From Pseudodesulfovibrio senegalensis (GTDB lineage: Bacteria > Desulfobacterota > Desulfovibrionia > Desulfovibrionales > Desulfovibrionaceae), in assembly GCF_008830225.1 (NCBI RefSeq), contig NZ_WAIE01000003.1, forward strand, positions 124,001 to 188,000: 64,000 nucleotides of DNA, written 5' to 3'. The notes beneath the pieces were generated by a model, which was not told the DNA's origin, did not search any database, and saw only the letters and a list, made by a program, of their open reading frames with translations. The translations under genes were made by a program, and so were the position numbers. Within the stretch, counting starts at the first letter, position 1, and every line of letters starts with the position of its first letter. Of this stretch, positions 8,382-16,220 are shown in pieces.

Positions 8382-10184
8382 ATGTCCGAATCCGTTGCCA
8401 TTGATGTGCTTGTCGAGATGGGCGTGCTGGTTGCTGCCCAGCCGTTGCCCGAACCGGCCGCCCCGGTGGGTGAAGAGCACGTCTTTTTTGATCATACCCC
8501 GTGCTGGGCATATGAAAAGCCCCTGCTCGCCACGCCATACGCGGACAGGAACAAAAGGCTGTTCGAGGAACTGACCCCGGAAACGCCGTTGCCCGAGGTC
8601 GTGAAAAAGGCGGGCATCGTGGCCTTTCTGGGGGCGGCGGACACCCCGCTCTTTCGGTTCTTCCTGCAACAGCAGGACGTGACCGTGCTGATCTTCGAGC
8701 CGGACATGGCCCGGCTGGAGCGGTTCGCGGCGTCGGTTCCTGCCAAGGAGCTTTCCTCCAACGGGGTCTTCATCTTTCAGGGCGATTTGTTTTCCATGCC
8801 GTTTCACCTGCCGCGCCTGTTTCCGCCCGCCCTGTTTGAGAATGGGTTTCCGGTTTTCTATGCCCTGCCGGGCATGGACGAGGCCTGGCCCGAGTACACG
8901 CACGACGTGGTGGAATATCTGGAACTGCTGTTCTACCGCTATCGCATCTATCAGGTGGCGGGCCAGTTCAATGACCGCGGCCGTCCCCTGCGGCCCATGA
9001 CCCGTTCGCTTTTTTACGACCAGTTCCTGCACACCTATGAGAATGTCGTGGACTACGCCACGCGTCGGAGCATCCGGCCCCTGCGCAACCTGTTCCGGGG
9101 CAAGACCGCCATTCTGGTGGCGGCCGGCTATGATTTGACCAACCGCATCGAATTCATCCGCGCCAACCGGGACCGTTGCGTGGTCGTTGCTGTCAACAGT
9201 GCGCTCAAAACGCTGCTGGCCCACGGCATCGAGCCGCATTTCGTGGTCATCAACGACAGCTCGCTGGCCACGGAAAAGAGTTTTCAGGATGTGCCGCCGC
9301 TCAAGCGCACCGCGCTGGTGGGGCATTGCATGTCCTATCTCGGGGGACAGGCCACCCCGAACCGTTTTCTGTTCGGTTCGTATCTGCCGGAAGTGTTCGG
9401 GCCGCGCCCGGCCTTGCGGCTGTATGCCTCGGTGATTTCCACGGCGTTTTCCGTGGCCCGGTATCTGGGCTGCAGCAAGTGTATCCTGGCCGGGGCCCAG
9501 CTTTGCTCGGTGGATCCGTACAAAATCGGTTACGTCAAGGGGAGCGTTTATGAACAGGTGCCCCGGAGCACAAGAGAATTGGTCAATCGCTACCCGCAGT
9601 TGTATCCTGTCAAAACGCCGTGGGGACGGACCCTGTATACGTCATTGAATTTCCGGGATGCCGCGCTCTGGCTGTGTGAGGAAATCCGGCTTTCCGAGGT
9701 CGAGGTCATCAATCTGACCCGTGATAGCATCATCTTCGGCCCGAATATTCATTTTGATGAGAATCCGCAGCTCCCCGAAGACCCGGACGTGGAACGCATT
9801 TTTGCCACGGTGCTGGCCATGCCCGGCCGCACGGATGCAGACATGGGACGCATCGTGCAGCATGTACGGAACGAGATGCGCACGTGGACCAACACGGTGG
9901 AGCCCCTCGGCGTGCTCGCGAACATGGAGGGCGACGAGTTTTTGCGCGTGGGCGCGGACGTGGTGGCCCAGTTGGACCGGGGCAACGTGTCCTACCTTGT
10001 GCAGCGCTTCGAGGATTTCGATAACGCCCGTTTTCATGAGGGGTTGTGGGGCGAAGAATCCACCCCGGATGATCAGGAACAGGCCTTGCGGTATTATCTG
10101 GAGTATGTGGAGCGCATGGCCCGGCATTTTCTGGATGTGCTGGCGGACCAGCACCGGCAGCTGCGCGCGCTGGCGCAGGTCTGA
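8382..10184 (+). CDS. DUF115 / MptE-like motility-associated protein
   Basis: This is a 600-residue protein with a DUF115 (6-hydroxymethylpterin pyrophosphokinase MptE-like) core at about residues 225-420. Marker segments are NLFRGKTAILVAAGYDL, VVAVNSALKTLLAHGIEPHFVVINDSS and the GCSKCILAGAQLCS stretch. Relatives in flagellated bacteria are the motility accessory factors (Maf) linked to flagellin glycosylation with pseudaminic- or legionaminic-type sugars; in archaea the domain makes a folate-like precursor. The N- and C-terminal ~200 residues are less characterised. It stands alone here without flagellin or sugar genes, so the role is inferred from the family only. A weak GAGGG motif precedes the start. 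Confidence 0.75.
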   Translation: MSESVAIDVLVEMGVLVAAQPLPEPAAPVGEEHVFFDHTPCWAYEKPLLATPYADRNKRLFEELTPETPLPEVVKKAGIVAFLGAADTPLFRFFLQQQDVTVLIFEPDMARLERFAASVPAKELSSNGVFIFQGDLFSMPFHLPRLFPPALFENGFPVFYALPGMDEAWPEYTHDVVEYLELLFYRYRIYQVAGQFNDRGRPLRPMTRSLFYDQFLHTYENVVDYATRRSIRPLRNLFRGKTAILVAAGYDLTNRIEFIRANRDRCVVVAVNSALKTLLAHGIEPHFVVINDSSLATEKSFQDVPPLKRTALVGHCMSYLGGQATPNRFLFGSYLPEVFGPRPALRLYASVISTAFSVARYLGCSKCILAGAQLCSVDPYKIGYVKGSVYEQVPRSTRELVNRYPQLYPVKTPWGRTLYTSLNFRDAALWLCEEIRLSEVEVINLTRDSIIFGPNIHFDENPQLPEDPDVERIFATVLAMPGRTDADMGRIVQHVRNEMRTWTNTVEPLGVLANMEGDEFLRVGADVVAQLDRGNVSYLVQRFEDFDNARFHEGLWGEESTPDDQEQALRYYLEYVERMARHFLDVLADQHRQLRALAQV

Positions 10185-10223
10185 GCCGTTTGTCGCCGGG
10201 CTGTTGGGCAGGAAAAGCGGTTT

Positions 10224-11444
10224 TTATTCGTCGAAAATCAGGCGGCGGACAATGGGATTGGAAACGAGCATGCCGTTTTTGGTCAGCTTGAGCCTGCCCT
10301 GATTGATGCGCACCAGATTTTCGCGGTGCAGGGCACTGACCAGCCGATGCCGCCGCTTGACCAGATCGTACCCCGCGCGTTTTTTGAAATCCTTGAGGTC
10401 CAGCCCCTTGGTGGTGCGCAGGCTGAGCATGACCATCTCCTGCAACAGGTGCTCTTCGGTGAGCTGCTCGAAATCCTGCCCGGCAAAGTCGCCGCGCACG
10501 GCCGCATCGTATTCGTCCATGTAGCGCGGGTTGGTGAAGCGCCGTTTGCCCAGCGTGGACACGGCGGACGGTCCCAGTCCGAGATAGTCGCGGCCTTCCC
10601 AGTAGCCCGAGTTGTGCGCGGACATGAAGCCCATGCGCGCGAAGTTGGAAACCTCGTAGTGCAGGAATCCGTGCGATTCCAGATATTCCGCGCCATAGAT
10701 GAACATGCGTCCGGCCTCCTGCTCCGAGGGCAGGGCCAGCTCGCCCGCGTCGTGGCGTTTGAACAGCACCGTGTACGGCTCAAGTGTCAGGTTGTAGGCG
10801 GAAATGTGTTCGGGCTTCATTTTCACGGCCTGCTCCAGCGTGTCCAGCCATGTCTTGAGCCGCTGGTCCGGCAATCCCCAGATGAAATCCACGCTGATGT
10901 TGTTGAACCCGGCGGCGCGCGCCGCGCCAAAGGATTCCACGGCCTGCGCCGCGGAGTGCGGCCTGCCCATCATGATCAGGTCCTGGTCGTCGAGGCTCTG
11001 GATGCCCAGCGAGAGCCGGTTGAACCCGATGCTGCGCAGGGCGCGGAAATAGCTCACGTCCGTGGCTGAATCCGGGTTGGCCTCCAGCGTGGCCTCCATG
11101 TTGGGGTGCAGCGAGAAATGCTTGCGCAGGGCCTTCATGACGTCGTCGAGCTGGTGCGGAGCCATGAGGCTGGGCGTGCCCCCGCCGAAATACACGGTGG
11201 CCACCCGGGGCTTTTTGAGCCGTTTGCCCCACAGTTTGATTTCCTGCAGCAGGGTCTTCAGGTACCAGGCAAAGGTGACCTGATTGTAGGCCTGGGAGTG
11301 AAACGTGCAGTAATGACAGCGTGATTTGCAGAACGGCACGTGGATATACAGCAGCAGTCCTTCGGCCTGTTGGGAACAGCGCTCTTTGGCTGCTCCCGGA
11401 AAGGCCGGGCGTATGGCCGGGGAATCGCCGCTGTGCACGGGCAT
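10224..11444 (-). CDS. hemW: HemW-like radical SAM protein (heme chaperone)
   Basis: This 406-residue radical-SAM enzyme has the cluster-binding CX3CX2C at Cys39, Cys43 and Cys46 (VPFCKSRCHYCTF). The aromatic residue after the last cysteine and the lack of an adjacent fourth cysteine favour HemW over true HemN. HemW binds heme and inserts it into respiratory enzymes. GGGTPSLM (SAM/iron-sulfur core) and the C-terminal HemN_C helical region (residues ~320-400) are present. Start 11444 follows the stop of the upstream membrane gene by two bases; the frame continues to 11642 but lies antisense-free only up to that junction. It is last in a queH - membrane protein - hemW operon. Confidence 0.85.
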   Translation of the reverse strand: MPVHSGDSPAIRPAFPGAAKERCSQQAEGLLLYIHVPFCKSRCHYCTFHSQAYNQVTFAWYLKTLLQEIKLWGKRLKKPRVATVYFGGGTPSLMAPHQLDDVMKALRKHFSLHPNMEATLEANPDSATDVSYFRALRSIGFNRLSLGIQSLDDQDLIMMGRPHSAAQAVESFGAARAAGFNNISVDFIWGLPDQRLKTWLDTLEQAVKMKPEHISAYNLTLEPYTVLFKRHDAGELALPSEQEAGRMFIYGAEYLESHGFLHYEVSNFARMGFMSAHNSGYWEGRDYLGLGPSAVSTLGKRRFTNPRYMDEYDAAVRGDFAGQDFEQLTEEHLLQEMVMLSLRTTKGLDLKDFKKRAGYDLVKRRHRLVSALHRENLVRINQGRLKLTKNGMLVSNPIVRRLIFDE

Positions 11445-11446
11445 GG

Positions 11447-11845
11447 TCACTCGCCGTCCGTAGTGGCGGCCGGACCGCCCGGGCGGTTCAGGAACAGGAC
11501 CACCCCCCCATAGAAGAAATAGCCGCCCGCCACGAGGTTGGCCAGCTGCATGCCGGAGTTGCCCTGATTGGCCAGCAGGGCAGGAAACGCGACGGTCATG
11601 GTGCTCAGGCCGTTGAGGATCATCAGGCAGCAGAGCACCCATGTGCAGACGCGCGAGCGCTTGTAGGTGAACCAGCCCAGCACCGAGTACACGAACACGG
11701 ACACGAGCCGGATGCTGACCGGGTCGTTTTCCGTGGGGGTGGCCGCGGCCAGCAGGGTGTTCAGCACGGCCAGCAGCACAAAGCCGATGATGAAGGCCGC
11801 GGGCCGGAACAGGAAGCCGAATCGGGCCGATTGCAGGCTCGGCAT
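11447..11845 (-). CDS. Small four-helix membrane protein, unknown function
   Basis: This 132-residue protein has an N-terminal cytoplasmic stretch and four hydrophobic segments (about 12-35, 43-60, 66-85 and 97-118), ending in a Gly/Pro/Ala-rich tail. I recognise no family motif. It sits between queH (two bases upstream) and hemW (two bases downstream), so it is almost certainly cotranscribed. This spacing suggests translational coupling, but gives no clear hint of function. Confidence 0.75.
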   Translation of the reverse strand: MPSLQSARFGFLFRPAAFIIGFVLLAVLNTLLAAATPTENDPVSIRLVSVFVYSVLGWFTYKRSRVCTWVLCCLMILNGLSTMTVAFPALLANQGNSGMQLANLVAGGYFFYGGVVLFLNRPGGPAATTDGE

Positions 11846-11847
11846 GG

Positions 11848-12390
11848 TCAGCCCCCCAGTTCCTTGGAATAGCGTTCGTTTTCGCTGTACAGGCAGCCGC
11901 AGTACTGCTGCCGGTATATGCCCCAGTCCTTGCTCAGTTCAATGCCTTCCTTCCAGCCGTCGCGGAAATCCTGATACCAGAACGAAGTTGCCTTTGTGCC
12001 CATGTCGCGCCCCAGTTGGGCGATGGAGTCGTGTTTCTGGAATTTGCTGTACAGCAGGGTGGTGGTGAAATGGTCGAATTTGCCCCGCTTGGCTATGGAC
12101 GCGGTGCGTTCCAAGCGGTCTGCGTAGCAGTGAAAACAGCGGTTGTTCTCGCGGTAGGCCACGGCCCGGAACCAGTCCTGCGGACGGTATTCGTTGTCCT
12201 TGACCAGCACGGGAATGCCGAGCTTTTCCGCGGTTTCGAGGCAGCCGTCCCGGCGTTTGGCGTATTCCGTGAGCGGGTGGATGTTCGGATTGTAGAACAG
12301 GCCGGTCACGTCCAGCCCCTGATCGAGCAGGGACCGGACAACCGTGATGGAGCAGGGACCGCAGCAGATGTGAAGCAGTATTTTCTTCAT
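11848..12390 (-). CDS. queH: Epoxyqueuosine reductase QueH
   Basis: The product performs the last step of queuosine biosynthesis, reducing epoxyqueuosine in tRNA. This is the cobalamin-independent QueH (DUF208) family, not QueG. The 180-residue length is typical. Metal/iron-sulfur cysteines are visible at the N-terminus (HICCGPCS, Cys9, Cys10, Cys13), in the middle (NNRCFHCYADRL) and near the C-terminus (QQYCGCLYS). TTTLLYSKFQKHD is also characteristic. It is the first gene of the small operon that ends with hemW. The preceding RNase G gene stops 31 bases upstream, so read-through is possible. Confidence 0.93.
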   Translation of the reverse strand: MKKILLHICCGPCSITVVRSLLDQGLDVTGLFYNPNIHPLTEYAKRRDGCLETAEKLGIPVLVKDNEYRPQDWFRAVAYRENNRCFHCYADRLERTASIAKRGKFDHFTTTLLYSKFQKHDSIAQLGRDMGTKATSFWYQDFRDGWKEGIELSKDWGIYRQQYCGCLYSENERYSKELGG

Positions 12391-12420
12391 TGCACGTCTT
12401 CCCGTGGCCCGTTGTGCGCC

Positions 12421-13893
12421 CTAGTCCTCGTATTCGTAGGCAAAGTCCACATGGATCCTGATGCCGAAGCGGCGTTCAAGATCGCCCAGCATGCCGCGCT
12501 TGTTGTTCAGCAGGTACAGGGCCAGCTCCTCTTCGGCCTCGTAGACCAGCGGGTCCGGGCAGTTGCCGCGCCTGAGCTGGCGATAGATGTCCTTGAGGGC
12601 CTGCAACGACTGCCACTCCATGTTGCGCCGCATGCCCGTGCCGCCGCAGCAGGGGCAGGGCTCTGTGCTCACGGCAATGGCCGAGGACCCCAGACGCTGG
12701 CGCACCAGCTCCATGAGTCCGAAGCTGGAAATGCGGCTCACGTCCGTGCGTGCGCGGTCGTTTTTCATGGCCTGGCGCATGGCTTTTTCCACCTCGCGGC
12801 AGTGCTTGGGGTCCTTCATTTCGATGAAGTCGATGACCACCTGTCCGCCGATGTCGCGCAACCGGAGCTGGCGCGCGATCTCCACGGCCGCTTCCTTGTT
12901 GGTCTTCAGGGCCATTTTCTGGAAATTGCGCTCTCCGCCGATCTTGCCGGAGTTGATATCCACGGCGGTCAGGGCCTCGGTCTGGTCGAACACCAGACGC
13001 CCGCCCGAGGGCATGGAAGCCTCGCGGGAATAGATTTCCTCCACCTGCTTGTGCAGGTTGAAGCGTTCCACAAGCGATTTGTCGTGCTGGTTGTGCAGCT
13101 TGACCAGGCCGGGCTTGCGCGGAAAGGCCAGGCTCACGAATTTCTTGACCTGCTCATAGGTGTCCGGGTCGTCCACCCAGACTTCGGTGACGTTGGTGGT
13201 CAGGTAATCGCGCACGGCGCGGGCAGCGAGCTGCATTTCCTTGTATATCAGCTTGGGCGGTTTTTCCTCGCCCACGGAATCGCGCACATCCTTCCAGAGC
13301 CGGTTCAGGTACTTGAAATCGCGCTCCATGGCGGCCTTGCTCTGGCCCACGGCCGCGGTGCGGGCGATGAGCCCCACGCCTTCTTCGGGCTTGAGGCTTT
13401 CCAGCACGCCCTTGAGGCGTGCGCGTTCCTTTTCGTCCTCGATCTTGCGCGAAACGCCCATCTGGTCGCGGCCCACGGTGTACACAAAGCAGCGGCCGGG
13501 CAGGGAGAGATAGGTGGTCAGGAACGCGCCTTTCTTGCCGGTGGGTTCCTTGACCACCTGCACCAGCACTTCCTGACCGGGCTTGAGCACATGCTGCATC
13601 AGGGGATAGCGCGCGCCCTTCTTGAGCTTGTAGCTGCCCTGATAGTATTCGGGATGGACTTCGTCGATCTGCAGGAATCCGTTGCGTTCGGCTCCGTAGT
13701 TGATGAACGCGGCCTGCAGGCCGTTGTCGATGTTGTGGATGTAGCCCTTGTAGATGTTGCCCTTGGTTTTTTCCTGGTGCAGCATCTCCACGTAGTATTC
13801 GTTAACGCAGCCTTCCTCGGCCAGGATCACTTCCACCTGTTCCCCCGGCAGAACCGAGATGAACATTTTCTGACGCTTTTTCTTCGCGGTCAT
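12421..13893 (-). CDS. rng: Ribonuclease G/E family endoribonuclease
   Basis: This 490-residue cytoplasmic endoribonuclease processes rRNA and mRNA 5' ends. The length matches RNase G; the long C-terminal degradosome scaffold of RNase E is absent. An S1-like RNA-binding insert occupies about residues 37-120 (GNIYKGYIHNIDNGLQAAFINYG). The DNase I-like catalytic region carries the two magnesium aspartates in FDQTEALTAVDINSG and QVVIDFIEM. The zinc-link is CPCCGGTG. The basic start MTAKKKRQKMFISV is plausible; an in-frame Met ten residues in is an alternative. It lies between a radical-SAM gene and queH on the same strand. Confidence 0.92.
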   Translation of the reverse strand: MTAKKKRQKMFISVLPGEQVEVILAEEGCVNEYYVEMLHQEKTKGNIYKGYIHNIDNGLQAAFINYGAERNGFLQIDEVHPEYYQGSYKLKKGARYPLMQHVLKPGQEVLVQVVKEPTGKKGAFLTTYLSLPGRCFVYTVGRDQMGVSRKIEDEKERARLKGVLESLKPEEGVGLIARTAAVGQSKAAMERDFKYLNRLWKDVRDSVGEEKPPKLIYKEMQLAARAVRDYLTTNVTEVWVDDPDTYEQVKKFVSLAFPRKPGLVKLHNQHDKSLVERFNLHKQVEEIYSREASMPSGGRLVFDQTEALTAVDINSGKIGGERNFQKMALKTNKEAAVEIARQLRLRDIGGQVVIDFIEMKDPKHCREVEKAMRQAMKNDRARTDVSRISSFGLMELVRQRLGSSAIAVSTEPCPCCGGTGMRRNMEWQSLQALKDIYRQLRRGNCPDPLVYEAEEELALYLLNNKRGMLGDLERRFGIRIHVDFAYEYED

Positions 13894-13941
13894 TCAATCC
13901 TCTCAATGAGATAAAAATTTTTCTGCGCATGGCGTGCACGG

Positions 13942-14892
13942 CTAGCCCTCGATGATGTGGCGGCTGGAGTGGTAAAATGTTGTGCCGCTTTCATCCCGTT
14001 TGGTCACGTGGCCCTGTTCGACAAGCGTATCAATGGCCCTGCGGGCCTGATCCGGGTCCAGACCCAGCGCGTCGACCAGTTGCTGCACGGTCTGGGGCCG
14101 GCGTTGCAGGGAGGCGCGGATCATCTCGATCATGCGCGCTTCGTCAACCTGCCGCGTTTCGGCCCGTTCCTGTCGTTTGGCCGGTGCGGCCGCGTGCAGT
14201 GCCTTGCGCCAACGCTCCAGCACGTCCTTGTCCACCGGGCCCGTCTTCTTGAGGGTGCCCGGCCGGGTAAGGGTGACCACGTCCACGCGGTCCGGCTGCA
14301 AGCGTTTGCAAAATGCCTCGAGCCTGCCGAGGTTCTCGTCAGAGTCATTGACTCCCTTGGCAAGCAGAATTTCCAAAAATATTTTGCCGTCGTACATGCT
14401 GCTGAATTCGAGCAACCCACGGGCCACCTCGTCCGGCCCGATGCCCGGGCACGGTCTGTTCAGGGCCAGGAATTCCTCGAGCACCAGCGAGTCCAGTGAC
14501 GGCAGCACGATGTCCGCCAGTGCCAGTTCGTTGCGGGCCTGCTCGTCGAGCATGAGCGTCGAGTTGGTGAGCACGGCCACGGGCACGCCGGGCAACAGCT
14601 CCCGCGCTCCCTGAATGACATACGGCATTTCGCTGTTCAGGCAGGGTTCGCCCAGCCCCCCCAGCGTGACCACGTCCGGCCATTCGTTGCCTTCCTCGAT
14701 CCAGGTTTCCAGTTCGTGGAGAATGTCTTCGGCAGAGACGTAGGGCGATCGTTCCAGCGTGTGCACGCGGGTTGCGCCCACCTCGCAATAGATACAGTCC
14801 ATGCTGCAGATGCGGTCTCCCAAAAGGTCCAATCCGAGGGAGCGTCCCAGTCGGCCGCTCAGTACCGGTCCGAAGATATAGTTGTATTTCAT
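13942..14892 (-). CDS. Radical SAM protein with C-terminal winged helix
   Basis: This 316-residue protein belongs to the radical-SAM group starting with an FGPVxSGRLGRSLG motif. The cluster-binding cysteines are in CSMDCIYCEVG (CX3CX2C, residues ~29-36), with a GGLGEPCLN glycine motif after it. The last ~65 residues form a winged-helix-like domain (QTVQQLVDALGLDPDQARRAID). Substrate is unknown; similar proteins occur across sulfate reducers, often annotated only as radical SAM. Start 14892 (MKYNYIFGPV) fits relatives; ATG 14913 is in frame and equally lacks a strong Shine-Dalgarno. It precedes the RNase G gene by 48 bases. Confidence 0.8.
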   Translation of the reverse strand: MKYNYIFGPVLSGRLGRSLGLDLLGDRICSMDCIYCEVGATRVHTLERSPYVSAEDILHELETWIEEGNEWPDVVTLGGLGEPCLNSEMPYVIQGARELLPGVPVAVLTNSTLMLDEQARNELALADIVLPSLDSLVLEEFLALNRPCPGIGPDEVARGLLEFSSMYDGKIFLEILLAKGVNDSDENLGRLEAFCKRLQPDRVDVVTLTRPGTLKKTGPVDKDVLERWRKALHAAAPAKRQERAETRQVDEARMIEMIRASLQRRPQTVQQLVDALGLDPDQARRAIDTLVEQGHVTKRDESGTTFYHSSRHIIEG

Positions 14893-15082
14893 GTCATTCA
14901 CTACTTGGCGCATACGGTTTTTCCGCAATATACGCAAGGAAATCTATCAACTATGAACATGATTCTCAATGATTCCGTACAGAAAATCAGAAAAACGGGT
15001 CCGCAGGGGCGTGTTTCGCGGCTTGACTTGCGGGCCTGCGGGCCGTAGGGGAGTGTTTCCTGAATTTCATATGGAGGCCCAC

Positions 15083-15961
15083 ATGATTGAAACCGGAGAT
15101 CTCGTACTGCTCATCAGCCCCAAGGGCAAGCGGTACATGTACAAGTTCGACCCCGAAGGGGAAATTCATACCAATGACGGCAAAATTCTCATGGCCGACG
15201 TTGGCGAAGCCGGTTTCGGCAGGCAGGCCAAGACCCATCTGGGCCGCCCCTATCTTGTGCTCAAGCCGACCCTGCATGACCTGATCAAGGGCGTCAAACG
15301 CCAGACCCAGATCATGTATCCCAAGGAGATCGGCTACCTGCTGCTCAAGCTGGGCATCGGCCCGGGCTGCACGGTCATCGAATCCGGCACCGGATCCGGC
15401 GGCCTGACCACGGCCCTGGCATGGTATGTGGGCGACACCGGCCGCGTCATCACCTATGAGCGGCGCGAGGATTTCTACAAGCTGGCGGGCAAGAACCTGC
15501 GTCGCGTGGGGCTGGACCATCGCGTCACGCAGGTGAACAAGAACATCGAGGACGGGTTCGACCATTCGGGGGCGGACGCGCTGTTTCTGGACGTGCGCAC
15601 CCCGTGGCAATACATCCGCCACATCCCGGCAGCCGTGAACCCCGGTGCCATGTGCGGTTTCTTGCTGCCCACCACCAATCAGGTTTCCGAGCTTCTGCAT
15701 GCGCTGGAAGACGCGGGTTTCGAAGACCTCGAGGTCATGGAAATCCTCGTGCGCCACTGGAAGCCGGTTCCCGACCGCCTGCGCCCGGACGACCGCATGG
15801 TGGCCCATACCGGTTTTCTGGTCTTTGCGCGCTGCATGCAGCCGCTTCCGGATGAAGAGCCGCAGGCCGACGAGCCCCCTGTCGAGGAGCCCGTGGCCGA
15901 GGAACCTGCAGGGGAAGAGCCTGAGGGTGAAGAATCCGGGGCTGCCGAATCCGGGGAATAA
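15083..15961 (+). CDS. trmI: tRNA (adenine-N1)-methyltransferase TrmI
   Basis: This SAM-dependent enzyme makes m1A58 in the tRNA T-loop. The 292-residue protein has an N-terminal beta-barrel (about 1-60), the GIGPGCTVIESGTGSGGLT SAM motif (~95-113), YERREDF, and ADALFLDVRTPW as the catalytic aspartate region. The last ~35 residues are an acidic Glu/Pro-rich tail (repeats of EEPxxEEP) not needed in the family and probably disordered. GGAGG (15073-15077) lies five bases before ATG 15083, which rules out the longer upstream frame. It is monocistronic, with an unusually long terminator-like hairpin downstream. Confidence 0.92.
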   Translation: MIETGDLVLLISPKGKRYMYKFDPEGEIHTNDGKILMADVGEAGFGRQAKTHLGRPYLVLKPTLHDLIKGVKRQTQIMYPKEIGYLLLKLGIGPGCTVIESGTGSGGLTTALAWYVGDTGRVITYERREDFYKLAGKNLRRVGLDHRVTQVNKNIEDGFDHSGADALFLDVRTPWQYIRHIPAAVNPGAMCGFLLPTTNQVSELLHALEDAGFEDLEVMEILVRHWKPVPDRLRPDDRMVAHTGFLVFARCMQPLPDEEPQADEPPVEEPVAEEPAGEEPEGEESGAAESGE

Positions 15962-16027
15962 TTGATTTGCCTTTGGCGACCAAGGAAGTTCTTGAGAAAG
16001 GTTCTTTGGGATTTTGAAACTTTCTGG

Positions 16028-16071
16028 AGCTGTAGCCCGTCCTGCCGAGGCAGGACGGGCTACAGCTTTTT
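16028..16071 (+). terminator. Very long hairpin terminator after trmI
   Basis: A perfect 19-bp inverted repeat (16028-16046 with 16049-16067) has only two central bases and is followed by five T. The stem encodes the sequence GTAGCCCGTCCTGCC and its complement. It lies about 65 bases after the trmI stop. Stem length is about twice that of the other terminators in this window, so it may belong to a dispersed palindromic family. Confidence 0.75.
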
Positions 16072-16091
16072 GGGTCAGGCAGCATTTTTCA

Positions 16092-16155
16092 GTCCCCCCT
16101 GTCCCGCATTCGCGGAATGCAGGACAGATTGGGGATGCAAGGGAGGTGTCCCTTG
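16092..16155. repeat. Two adjacent imperfect hairpins between trmI and mrfAB
   Basis: The first hairpin is TGTCC-GCATTC (16100-16111) pairing with GAATGC-GGACA (16115-16126) with one C/A mismatch; it can extend through CCCC/GGGG flanks. The second is CAAGGGA (16138-16144) with TCCCTTG (16149-16155). Neither is followed by a T run. They fill the convergent 259-base gap together with the trmI terminator. Confidence 0.5.
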
Positions 16156-16220
16156 CCGGCCGGAGGCGAAGTTCTGTCAGTCACGCCGCCAAGAGCGGCT
16201 TCCGGCTTTTCTTTTCCTTG

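Noticed and set aside
12016-13914. 632-codon plus-strand frame across queH and the RNase G gene
   Set aside because: It runs antisense through two well-supported genes and lacks any family feature.
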